Both the position numbers and the translations under genes were made by a program. A DNA stretch of 15,698 nt from Hyphomonadaceae bacterium UBA2389 (lineage in GTDB: Bacteria; Pseudomonadota; Alphaproteobacteria; Caulobacterales; Aquidulcibacteraceae), in assembly GCA_002343395.1 (NCBI GenBank), contig DDSN01000049.1:8244-23941 (forward strand). Reading direction: 5' to 3'. Positions 5,285 to 12,080 of the stretch are shown here, one piece after another. The stretch's first letter is position 1, and each line of letters begins with the position of its first letter. The notes beneath the pieces were generated by a model, which ran no database searches, was not told where the DNA came from, and worked only from the letters and a program-made list of their open reading frames with translations.

Positions 5285-7164
5285 CGGCGGCGTTCGCGCG
5301 CCGCGAGCCGGCGTTGCTGCGGAATCCAGTCGCGCACCAATGTGTCAAGCACGCTGAGCGGAACTTCTCCACGGAGCAGAACGGCGTCGTGGAAACCGCG
5401 CAAATCGAAGTCTGGTCCGAGTTCGTTTCGCGCGGCCTCGCGCAAACGCTCAATTTCGCGGCGGCCCAATTCGTAGCCGCACGCTTGCCCGGGCCACACG
5501 ACATAGCGATCAACCTCGGACACAATCGTGCCGGGTGCATCGCCCGTGGTCTGTGCGAGGTAATCGATCGCCTGCTGGCGACTCCACCCCTTGGCATGGA
5601 GGCCGGTGTCGACAACCAACCGCGCGGCGCGCCACAATTGCCAACGCAAATAGCCGACGCGGCCAGCCGGATCTCCGTCATAGAAGCCCGCCTCGTCCGC
5701 AAGCTGTTCGGCGTATAAGCCCCAGCCTTCGCCGTAGGCGTTAAACGCGATCAGCCGGCGCAGCAGCGGCGCATCATCGATTTCCTGTGCGAGCGCGACT
5801 TGAAAGTGATGTCCCGGGACCGCTTCGTGAAAATCCTGCGTCGGCAAATCGATCCGCGTCATTTCTGAGAGGTCGCGGAGATTGATGTAGTAGACCCCGG
5901 GCGTCTCGCCATTGATCGATGGCGGCGAGTAGTATGCGCCTGGTTGCGTGGTCTCCGCGAACGGCGGCACGCGGCGCACTTCAAGCGGCGCGCGGGGTAG
6001 CGCGCCGAACCATTGGGGTGCGCGTTCCATCATCCGCGCCACGCGCGCTTGCACGTCGGCGATCAGCTGCGCGCGGCCCGCGTCGCTGTCTTCATACTGG
6101 TATCGGGGGTCGACGGTAAGTTGCGCCAGGCGCGCTCCGACCGCGCCTTCCGTCAAACCCAATCGGCGCAGCGCGATATCCAGCTGGTTGTTCAAAGCGG
6201 CGACGCGCGCCAACCCGATGGTGTGAATTTCGCTGGGTGACAACGATGTGGTGGTTTCGATGCGCAGCGCCGCCGCATAGTATTCCTGCCCTCGCGGCAA
6301 GCGCATGACGCCAGGGTCGTCTCCCGCGTTGGCGCGGTCCGATCGTAAGAACGCCGCGGCCCTTTGGTGCGCTGGGATAATGGAGTCGCGTACAATGCCT
6401 TCGGCGCGGGCCAAAAAGGCAAGGTTGCGTTGATCGGCGGCGGCGCGTCGCGACGCATCGGATTCAGTCGCCGCCAACTGGTCGAGTTTTCGGCGAAAGC
6501 TGACGATGTAGGGCTGGGTCGCGAGGGGTTGCGCGATGGCGTCATCGAGCAGCCGCAATGTGGCGTCCATGATGAACAGCGGCGGACGCACGCCCGCCTG
6601 TGCGTCGGCGCGCGCGCGCGCCGTTTCCGCGTCAATCGCCGCCGCGACTTGACGCAAACGCAGGAGGTAATCCTCGGCGTCCGCTGTCGAGCGGATATCG
6701 TGACGCTCGTCGAGAAAGCTTGGAAGCGTGAGGAAGGCGCTGTCCAACTGGTTCAGGACATAGGGCTTCATGCCACCAAGCGGCGTGAAATCCCCGAAGG
6801 CGAAGTCCGCACCTTGAGCCGCCGCCGCGAACTGGTCGCGCAATACCGAAAAAGTGAGTCTATCGGCGGCGTTGAGGTCACCGGCATCGAAGCTGATGAG
6901 TTCGACGTTGCGTCGCAATGCTGCACTGCGGCGCGCCTCGACGGCGACGAGCGAGCGATCGTCCAGCCGATCCCCATACGGTCCGCCTGCGGCGTCGGTG
7001 GAGACGCCCGCCTGCGTTGCGAGTTCGGGGCTGTCAGACAGGATTTCGCGCGCCCAGTCGCTCAGCCGTCCTTCGAAGGCGGAGAGCGGATGCGCGGGGC
7101 GCGGGCCGCATGACAGCAGCGCGAGCCCCAAAATCAACGCGAATACCCGACCAACTGCTCTCAT
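5281..7164 (-). CDS. DUF885 family lipoprotein, putative zinc metallopeptidase
   Basis: A 627-residue envelope protein. The N-terminus is a lipoprotein signal: a charged start, a hydrophobic core ALILGLALL and lipobox LLSC with Cys19, followed by a proline-rich linker. The bulk matches the DUF885 family, proteins with an M3/thermolysin-like metal site. Visible are HEAVPGHH (446-453), a HExxH-like metal motif with an inserted PGH, and EGWGLYAE (479-486), which carries the likely third ligand, then a VVWPGQACGYELGRREI segment (555-571) conserved in the family. The length is typical. The ATG at 7164 is the only start that keeps the signal peptide, preceded by a G-rich stretch. It converges on the SDR gene with overlapping stops. 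Peptidase activity is inferred from the motif, and no substrate is known. Confidence 0.92.
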   Translation of the reverse strand: MRAVGRVFALILGLALLSCGPRPAHPLSAFEGRLSDWAREILSDSPELATQAGVSTDAAGGPYGDRLDDRSLVAVEARRSAALRRNVELISFDAGDLNAADRLTFSVLRDQFAAAAQGADFAFGDFTPLGGMKPYVLNQLDSAFLTLPSFLDERHDIRSTADAEDYLLRLRQVAAAIDAETARARADAQAGVRPPLFIMDATLRLLDDAIAQPLATQPYIVSFRRKLDQLAATESDASRRAAADQRNLAFLARAEGIVRDSIIPAHQRAAAFLRSDRANAGDDPGVMRLPRGQEYYAAALRIETTTSLSPSEIHTIGLARVAALNNQLDIALRRLGLTEGAVGARLAQLTVDPRYQYEDSDAGRAQLIADVQARVARMMERAPQWFGALPRAPLEVRRVPPFAETTQPGAYYSPPSINGETPGVYYINLRDLSEMTRIDLPTQDFHEAVPGHHFQVALAQEIDDAPLLRRLIAFNAYGEGWGLYAEQLADEAGFYDGDPAGRVGYLRWQLWRAARLVVDTGLHAKGWSRQQAIDYLAQTTGDAPGTIVSEVDRYVVWPGQACGYELGRREIERLREAARNELGPDFDLRGFHDAVLLRGEVPLSVLDTLVRDWIPQQRRLAARERRR

Positions 7165-7327
7165 AGGGCCCCCGGAACCGATTGTGGCTCAGCCATGGGC
7201 TACCCGCATACCACGGGAGCGCGCCCTCGGAACGGAGGCCGCGCAAATTGATTGGAGCTGGCCAGTTGCGGAGCGCCCGCATTCGTGGTTGGAAGCGCCT
7301 CCGTATGGTGAAATCTCGGAGAATCCC
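7165..7327. promoter_or_regulatory. Divergent intergenic region between the DUF885 gene and sapC
   Basis: These 163 bases must hold the promoters of both divergent genes, but no convincing -35/-10 pair was found. One imperfect hairpin, GCGCGCCCTC (7219-7228) with GAGGCCGCGC (7235-7244) and a single mismatch, lies in the middle and is followed by AAATTG. It could be part of the sapC leader or an operator. CGGAGA at 7317-7322 is the probable sapC ribosome-binding site. Confidence 0.35.
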
Positions 7328-8137
7328 ATGACCACCGCCGGCGGCGGCCAGCAGACGCTGGGCAAGATCCTTTTCTACAACCAGCTCGAGCCGCTTTCCT
7401 ACGAGAAGCACAAAGGCCTCGGGGTCAGTCAGGTTTCCAATCCTTTTTCATTCTTGGCGGACACCCATCTGGTTCCGTTGACTGTTGATGAGTTTGGTTT
7501 GGCGGCGGTCGGCTATCCAATCATCTTCGACACACAGTCAAAGACGCCACTGGCGGTCATGGGGCTTCGCCCCGGCATGAACGTCTTCCTCGGCGCCGAT
7601 GGGTCGCTCGACCCGGAAGTGTATTTGCCCGCGTTTGCGCGGCGGTACCCGTTCCTTCCCATCATCGCGCCGTCGGGGCAGGGCCAAGCCCAAGCGCCCA
7701 GCGCGGATGACCGTGTGTTGGTCTGCATTGATCGCGCAGCCAAGATGCTCTCGACAACGCCGGAACTTCCCTTCTTCGAAGGCGATAAGCCGTCGCGGTA
7801 CACCCAGGAAGCGATTCAGTTCTGTCGCGAGTTCGACATGCTGGGACGACGCACCCAGGAGTTCGTGAAACTCATGGAGCAGCACGACTTGTTCGAGCTG
7901 ACGCCGCTGGCGCTGCCGCGTGCAAAGGCCGATGGCACACCGGACCAACCGCAGAAGATCGGCGAGTATCTCCGCATCTCTGATGCGAAACTTAACGCGC
8001 TGCCCAAGGACACCTATCTTGAGCTGCGCGACAAGGGCGTTTCGGCCGTGATGCATGCGCACCTGCTCTCACTCGGCTTGTGGCCGAAGATATTGAGCCG
8101 CGCTGCGCGGATTCAGGCCGCCACGCCGCTCGCGTAA
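7328..8137 (+). CDS. SapC family protein
   Basis: A 269-residue protein of the SapC family, named after a Campylobacter S-layer cluster gene and common in alphaproteobacteria near TonB-dependent receptors and polysaccharide-use genes. Its biochemical function is not settled. Recognisable are LFYNQLEPLSYEKHKGLGV near the N-terminus, FSFLADTHLVPLTVDEF, YPIIF and the VMGLRPGMNVFLG block, then RRYPFLPI and FFEGDKPSRYTQEAIQFC. There is no signal peptide, so it is probably cytoplasmic. The ATG at 7328 is chosen for its upstream CGGAGA; the frame is open further upstream, but that part covers the intergenic region and the 5' end of the opposing gene. A strong hairpin lies 45 nt after the stop, before dsbD. 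No S-layer gene is seen here, so the family name should not be taken as a role. Confidence 0.92.
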   Translation: MTTAGGGQQTLGKILFYNQLEPLSYEKHKGLGVSQVSNPFSFLADTHLVPLTVDEFGLAAVGYPIIFDTQSKTPLAVMGLRPGMNVFLGADGSLDPEVYLPAFARRYPFLPIIAPSGQGQAQAPSADDRVLVCIDRAAKMLSTTPELPFFEGDKPSRYTQEAIQFCREFDMLGRRTQEFVKLMEQHDLFELTPLALPRAKADGTPDQPQKIGEYLRISDAKLNALPKDTYLELRDKGVSAVMHAHLLSLGLWPKILSRAARIQAATPLA

Positions 8138-8181
8138 GATGGCGCAGGCGCAACCGCGCCCCATGCATGAACGAACCAAGC

Positions 8182-8210
8182 CAAGCCGCGCCCAGTCTGG
8201 GCGCGGCTTG
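8182..8210 (+). terminator. Strong intercistronic hairpin between sapC and dsbD
   Basis: A 12-bp perfect GC-rich stem (8182-8193 with 8199-8210) closes a five-base loop AGTCT. There is no T-run after it, only GAGCATACT, so it is not a textbook intrinsic terminator. It may terminate sapC transcription partly, or stabilise the sapC mRNA end and set the relative dsbD level. Its position also argues that dsbD starts downstream of it. Confidence 0.6.
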
Positions 8211-8228
8211 AGCATACTAGGCGCGGTC

Positions 8229-10340
8229 ATGCAGAGTGGACTTGCTTTGCTCGCGGCGCTTTCGGCGAGCGTGTCCCTTGCCGTGGCGCAGCCTGTGCGA
8301 ACGGCGAATGTGGAAGTTGAACTCCACTCAGCGCGCGAGGCCGTGGAGCCGGGCGAGCGCTTTGCGATCGTGCTTCGGCAACGCATCGCCGATGGCTGGC
8401 ACACCTACTGGCGAAACCCAGGCGACAGCGGCGCCGCCACTGAAATCGATTGGCGCTTGCCAAACGGGGTCGAGGCCGGACCGATTCAATGGCCGACGCC
8501 AGAAGCCATCCCTTTCGCCACTTTGGTCAACTTTGGCTATGCGGGCGAGATCCTCTTTCCAGTCGAGATATCGGTCCCCGCGAGCGCGCGGCCTGGCGAA
8601 ACGATCACTCTGACCGCTGATGTCCGGTGGTTGGTTTGCTCTGACATTTGCATTCCAGAGCATGCGATGTTGACGTTCTCCGCCCGCGTCGCGACGCGCG
8701 GGACAGATGACCCCGTCTGGGCGCCGCGCATTCGTCGGGCGCAGGAAGAACTGCCACGGCGCCTTCCCGGTGTCGAAGCTCGCATCACCGAAGGGACGCC
8801 AGCGCGACTGAGCGTGTCGCTGCCGGAAACAGCGACGATACGCAATGTGCGCTTCTTTCCTTACGCCCCGGACGCCGTTCAAGCGGCTGCGCCTCAGCAC
8901 GTCCGAGTTGGCGCGAGGGGAGTGAGTTTTTCGCTGGCGCCGGGCCACGCCGACGACTTGGGCCAGAGCTCTCTCGGCGGCGTCGTGGCTTTTGAGCAGA
9001 CGGTTGGCGGCGCGTGGCGGCGTCGGGGCGTGGAGATTGAAGCGACGCCCGGAGAATTGCTTCCGGAAACCGACTCAAGCGCTGCGCCAATGTCGGCTGA
9101 CTTTGCCTTGGCGGACATCGAAGGCAGCGCGTCTTCGCCGCAGCCGGCGGGGATGGATGTCGCGGGAGTGCTTCTGGCGGCCGCGTTCGCGTTCTTGGGC
9201 GGCCTGTTGCTCAACCTCATGCCGTGCGTATTGCCTGTCCTGTCGATCAAGGCGCTGTCGCTCGCGAACAGCGCGCACAGTGGAGATTCGCGCCGCGAAG
9301 GTGCGCTCTACTTCGCGGGGGTGATGCTCACCTTCTTACTGCTCGCGGCGTCACTGCTCGCATTGCGTGGCGCGGGTCAGGCGATTGGTTGGGGATTTCA
9401 GCTTCAAGCGCCGTGGGTGACGTCTGCGCTGGGCCTGCTGTTCTTTGCAATCGGTCTGAATTTGTTGGGCGTATTCTCGGTTGGCGGTGCGCTGCAAGGC
9501 GTTGGCCAATCAGCTGCGAGCAAGCCGAATGGGTTCGGGACCGTGCTCACCGGCGCGCTTGCCGTGATTGCCGCGACGCCATGCACGGCGCCTTTCATGG
9601 CGGGCGCCGTCGGCGCCGCGATGACCCAATCGCCGCCGACCGCGCTCGTGATCTTTGCATCGCTTGGGCTTGGCTTCGCGCTGCCGATGACCGCGCTCTA
9701 TCTCGCGCCCGACCTTCGACGTTTCATCCCAAAGCCAGGCGCGTGGACGGAACGTCTCAAACAAGCGCTTGCATTTCCCATGTTTGCTTCGGCGATCTGG
9801 ATGACATGGGTGCTCGCGGAACAAACCGGCCCTTCGGGTGTTCTCGCGTTGTTGAGCATGGCGGCGGCGTTGAGCTTCGCGGTGTTTGTCATGCGATGGG
9901 GACAGGGCTGGCGTGTGGCCGGCGCGTGTGTCGTGCTCGTGACGATGCCCTTCGCTTGGCGACCGCTCTTTGGCCTGGAGACACGCCAAGCGGTGGAAGA
10001 GGAAGCGTGGAGCCCAGCGCGCGTTGAGGCGTTGCGCGCGGAGGGCAGGCCGATCTTCGTGAATTTCACCGCCGCCTGGTGCGTGACCTGCAAACTCAAT
10101 GAGGCGACCACGCTTGGTCAGCAGTCGGTGCAGCGCGCCTTTGCGCGCACCGACACAGCTTATCTCGTGGCGGATTGGACCAATCGTGACGATGAGATCG
10201 CGCGCGCGCTTGCCGACCATGGGCGCGCCGGCGTGCCGCTTTATCTCGTCTATCCAGCCGGCGGTGGAGAGCCGCGCGTGCTGCCCCAGATACTGAGTTC
10301 AGAGATCGTCGTCGACGCGCTGGAGCAAGGCGCGCAGTGA
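8229..10340 (+). CDS. dsbD: Thiol:disulfide interchange protein DsbD/ScsB-like
   Basis: A 703-residue three-part membrane protein that carries electrons from cytoplasmic thioredoxin to the periplasm. A signal peptide (1-20, ending LAVA) precedes an N-terminal periplasmic domain with the cysteine pair WLVCSDICIPE (C137, C141). A CcdA-like membrane core follows, with C333 in LLNLMPCVLPVLSIK and C452 in AATPCTAPFMAG, and about eight helices. The C-terminal periplasmic thioredoxin-like domain has AAWCVTCK (C618, C621) and a GVPLY cis-proline at 670. All six working cysteines are present. The N-terminal domain is of the longer ScsB type rather than E. coli DsbD. The ATG at 8229 is preferred to 8139: it gives a clean signal peptide and has AGGCG upstream, whereas the 8139 start would read through the hairpin. 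Confidence 0.93.
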   Translation: MQSGLALLAALSASVSLAVAQPVRTANVEVELHSAREAVEPGERFAIVLRQRIADGWHTYWRNPGDSGAATEIDWRLPNGVEAGPIQWPTPEAIPFATLVNFGYAGEILFPVEISVPASARPGETITLTADVRWLVCSDICIPEHAMLTFSARVATRGTDDPVWAPRIRRAQEELPRRLPGVEARITEGTPARLSVSLPETATIRNVRFFPYAPDAVQAAAPQHVRVGARGVSFSLAPGHADDLGQSSLGGVVAFEQTVGGAWRRRGVEIEATPGELLPETDSSAAPMSADFALADIEGSASSPQPAGMDVAGVLLAAAFAFLGGLLLNLMPCVLPVLSIKALSLANSAHSGDSRREGALYFAGVMLTFLLLAASLLALRGAGQAIGWGFQLQAPWVTSALGLLFFAIGLNLLGVFSVGGALQGVGQSAASKPNGFGTVLTGALAVIAATPCTAPFMAGAVGAAMTQSPPTALVIFASLGLGFALPMTALYLAPDLRRFIPKPGAWTERLKQALAFPMFASAIWMTWVLAEQTGPSGVLALLSMAAALSFAVFVMRWGQGWRVAGACVVLVTMPFAWRPLFGLETRQAVEEEAWSPARVEALRAEGRPIFVNFTAAWCVTCKLNEATTLGQQSVQRAFARTDTAYLVADWTNRDDEIARALADHGRAGVPLYLVYPAGGGEPRVLPQILSSEIVVDALEQGAQ

Positions 10341-10392
10341 ATGCGCTGCACCTGCGAAGTACGGTTAACCCACCCCGATTTATGACAAAGTC

Positions 10393-10420
10393 TTGACGTT
10401 CACGCGCGCCGGGGTAAGGG
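10393..10420 (+). promoter_or_regulatory. Candidate sigma-70 promoter
   Basis: TTGACG (10393-10398) matches the alphaproteobacterial -35 consensus. After 16 bases, TAAGGG (10415-10420) is a poor but possible -10. It lies 53 nt after the dsbD stop, with no credible ORF downstream on this strand, and a strong terminator ends the stretch. Confidence 0.4.
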
Positions 10421-10424
10421 TCAA

Positions 10425-10531
10425 ACCTGATCGTCTCCGTCGCGGACGGTCGCGTTTCGGGGAGGAGACGCCTACGACAAAGCGGCGTGAAAGGGCTGCG
10501 CCGGGAGACGGCGCGGCCCTTTTGTGTTTTG
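10425..10531 (+). ncRNA. Candidate small RNA between dsbD and nhaA
   Basis: About 100 bases lie between a promoter-like TTGACG element and a strong intrinsic terminator with no credible ORF. Three hairpins follow one another: CCGTC/GACGG (10437-10441 with 10445-10449), GCGTTTC/GAGACGC (10452-10458 with 10465-10471, one G-U pair) exposing the loop GGGGAG, and the terminator stem at 10491-10521. The exposed purine-rich loop resembles a Shine-Dalgarno sequence, which would suit a regulator or sponge of anti-SD-loop sRNAs. I cannot match it to a named family. It could instead be just the long 3' end of the dsbD transcript. Confidence 0.4.
10491..10531 (+). terminator. Intrinsic terminator
   Basis: A 13-bp stem, 10491-10503 pairing with 10509-10521 with one G-U pair, closes loop GGAGA and is followed by TTTGTGTTTT. 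This is a strong plus-strand rho-independent terminator. It ends dsbD transcripts or the candidate small RNA, and stops readthrough into the convergent nhaA. Confidence 0.88.
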
Positions 10532-10538
10532 CGCCGGG

Positions 10539-11795
10539 TTACGGCGCCTTGTGATGATCGACGTCTTCCAACACGCCGCGCTCTTCGGCCAAGGCTTCTT
10601 CCGGACCCAGCGTCGGGTGCATCCGCGGCGAGGGCCGCCGACAGCCTGCCCATAGAACCAAGAGTCCGAGCATGGCCGACGCGAATGAACCGCCAAGCAC
10701 GCCAAAGCGAACCGGCGTGGCGAGGTCGCCCGCGCCGAAAGCGAGGCTTCCTATAAAGAGGCTCATCGTGAAACCGATGCCCGCAAGCATCGCCATACCG
10801 GCGATTTGGAGCCCGTTGCCTGGGAGCCTCTGTCGCAATACCGCGCTGGCGAGCCACGCGGCAGCCGCAATGCCGACAGGTTTCCCAAAGAGGAGGCCGA
10901 ATGCGACGCCGAGCGCAATCGGATGAAACAGGGTGTCGAGGCCCGCGCCGTGGAGCACGACGCCGGCGTTCGCGAGCGCGAAGATGGGCATGATGGCGAA
11001 CTGGACCCAGGGTTTGAGCGCATGCTCCGCGGCGGCTAGTGGAGACGCGCCATCCGCCTTGCGCATGGGAACGGTCATCGCCGTCAAGACGCCAGCGATT
11101 GTGGCATGCACGCCGGACACGATCATGAACGCCCACAGCACCACGCCCAATATCCAATACGGAAGCAGCGCCTTTACGCCCGCGCGGTTGGCCATCAGCA
11201 TGATGACGAAAGTCAGCGTTGCGCCACCGAGGCCCCACCCGACGAGGTGCTTGGAGTAAAATAGCGCGATGATCACAATCGCGCCGAGGTCATCGATGAT
11301 GGCGAGGGCGAGAAGAAACAGGCGCAGGCCTGCGGGTACGCGCGGACCCAACAGCGACATAACCCCCACGGCGAACGCGATGTCCGTGGCCGCGGGAATC
11401 GCCCAGCCCGAAGCGTAAGCGGGATTGTGGCCCGCGATGCTCAGATAGATGACTGCCGGAGCGGCCATGCCGCCGATCGCGCCAACGATTGGCAGTGCGG
11501 CCTCGCGCGGATTCTTGAGTGGGCCCTCGATGGTTTCGCGTTTCAGCTCCAATCCGACATAGAGGAAGAATATCACCATCAGTCCATCATTGATGAGGAG
11601 GTGTGGCGTGACCGGGTGCGCGCCGTGTCCAACGCCGACGCTCAAGCCAGCGATCTGGCTCTCGAGCGTCAAGTGAAGAGTTTCCCCGGCAGGGGCGTTC
11701 AACAACAGAAAAGAGCCGATTGTGGCGGCGATGAGCACCAGGCCAGGCGTGGTGTCACGCTCCCACCATCGGGTTGGCCTGGAGGCCGCCACCAT
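10539..11795 (-). CDS. nhaA: Na+/H+ antiporter NhaA
   Basis: A 418-residue, 12-helix inner-membrane antiporter that expels Na+ in exchange for protons, giving salt and alkaline-pH tolerance. Clear NhaA signatures are VGLELKRE (80-87), PAATDIAFAVGV with the D138 helix, AIIDDLGAI with the ion-binding aspartate pair D168/D169, FALANAGV, and FGKPVGI with the conserved lysine of helix 10. The length is normal for the family, with a hydrophilic, charged C-terminal tail ending HHKAP. GGAGGG lies just upstream. The second ATG (11795) is better spaced from it than the first (11798), and a GTG follows, so the start is uncertain by one or two codons. It diverges from the large receptor gene and converges on the terminator after dsbD. 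Confidence 0.96.
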   Translation of the reverse strand: MVAASRPTRWWERDTTPGLVLIAATIGSFLLLNAPAGETLHLTLESQIAGLSVGVGHGAHPVTPHLLINDGLMVIFFLYVGLELKRETIEGPLKNPREAALPIVGAIGGMAAPAVIYLSIAGHNPAYASGWAIPAATDIAFAVGVMSLLGPRVPAGLRLFLLALAIIDDLGAIVIIALFYSKHLVGWGLGGATLTFVIMLMANRAGVKALLPYWILGVVLWAFMIVSGVHATIAGVLTAMTVPMRKADGASPLAAAEHALKPWVQFAIMPIFALANAGVVLHGAGLDTLFHPIALGVAFGLLFGKPVGIAAAAWLASAVLRQRLPGNGLQIAGMAMLAGIGFTMSLFIGSLAFGAGDLATPVRFGVLGGSFASAMLGLLVLWAGCRRPSPRMHPTLGPEEALAEERGVLEDVDHHKAP

Positions 11796-11883
11796 CATTC
11801 CCTCCGCGAATCACGTGCCGGACAACGTCATGTAGGGGTCGGTCGGTCGGATGGCGACAAATCCCGCAAACGTTCGGCCGTTC

Positions 11884-11901
11884 TTTTCGCAACTGCGAAA
11901 A
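11884..11901. promoter_or_regulatory. 18-bp palindrome, candidate operator
   Basis: TTTTCGCA and TGCGAAAA are perfect 8-base inverted arms separated by AC. The site lies in the divergent region between nhaA (start 11795) and the receptor gene (start 12081). Perfect symmetry in AT-flanked form is what a dimeric TetR-, LacI- or MarR-like repressor would bind. Which of the two genes it controls is unknown, and it could also be chance or a weak terminator-like hairpin. Confidence 0.45.
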
Positions 11902-11972
11902 TTTTGTGGTGTTGCCCGGGCGAAACAATGAAACCCTTGATGACGCTACGTCAACCGCAACAACCGGGCGCA

Positions 11973-12080
11973 TTGTCATAATTCCGTTAAAAAGGCGTTA
12001 TGGACCTGTTGGATTCCCCCGTTAAACCGCCCGTTGGAACCGGCGGGCGCGATTCACGCACCGCCGCCTCGGGGGTATGC
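11973..12080 (+). promoter_or_regulatory. Probable promoter and leader of the receptor gene
   Basis: TTGTCA (11973-11978) with CGTTAT (11996-12001) at 17-base spacing is a weak candidate promoter. The octamer CCGTTAAA occurs twice, at 11984-11991 and 12019-12026, 35 bases apart, and may be a regulator half-site. A GC-rich hairpin (CCGCC...GGCGG, near 12027-12048) lies in the leader. GGGGG at 12071-12075, five bases before the ATG at 12081, is the likely ribosome-binding site. An in-frame ATG at 12000 has no such site. Confidence 0.3.

Noticed and set aside
7328..8137. SapC as sign of an S-layer secretion cluster
   Set aside because: No S-layer protein, type I secretion ABC or outer-membrane factor genes are present; the family name alone is not evidence.
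10341..10385. 14-codon ORF directly after the dsbD stop (MRCTCEVRLTHPDL)
   Set aside because: Too short, no ribosome-binding site apart from coincidental adjacency, and no conservation evidence.
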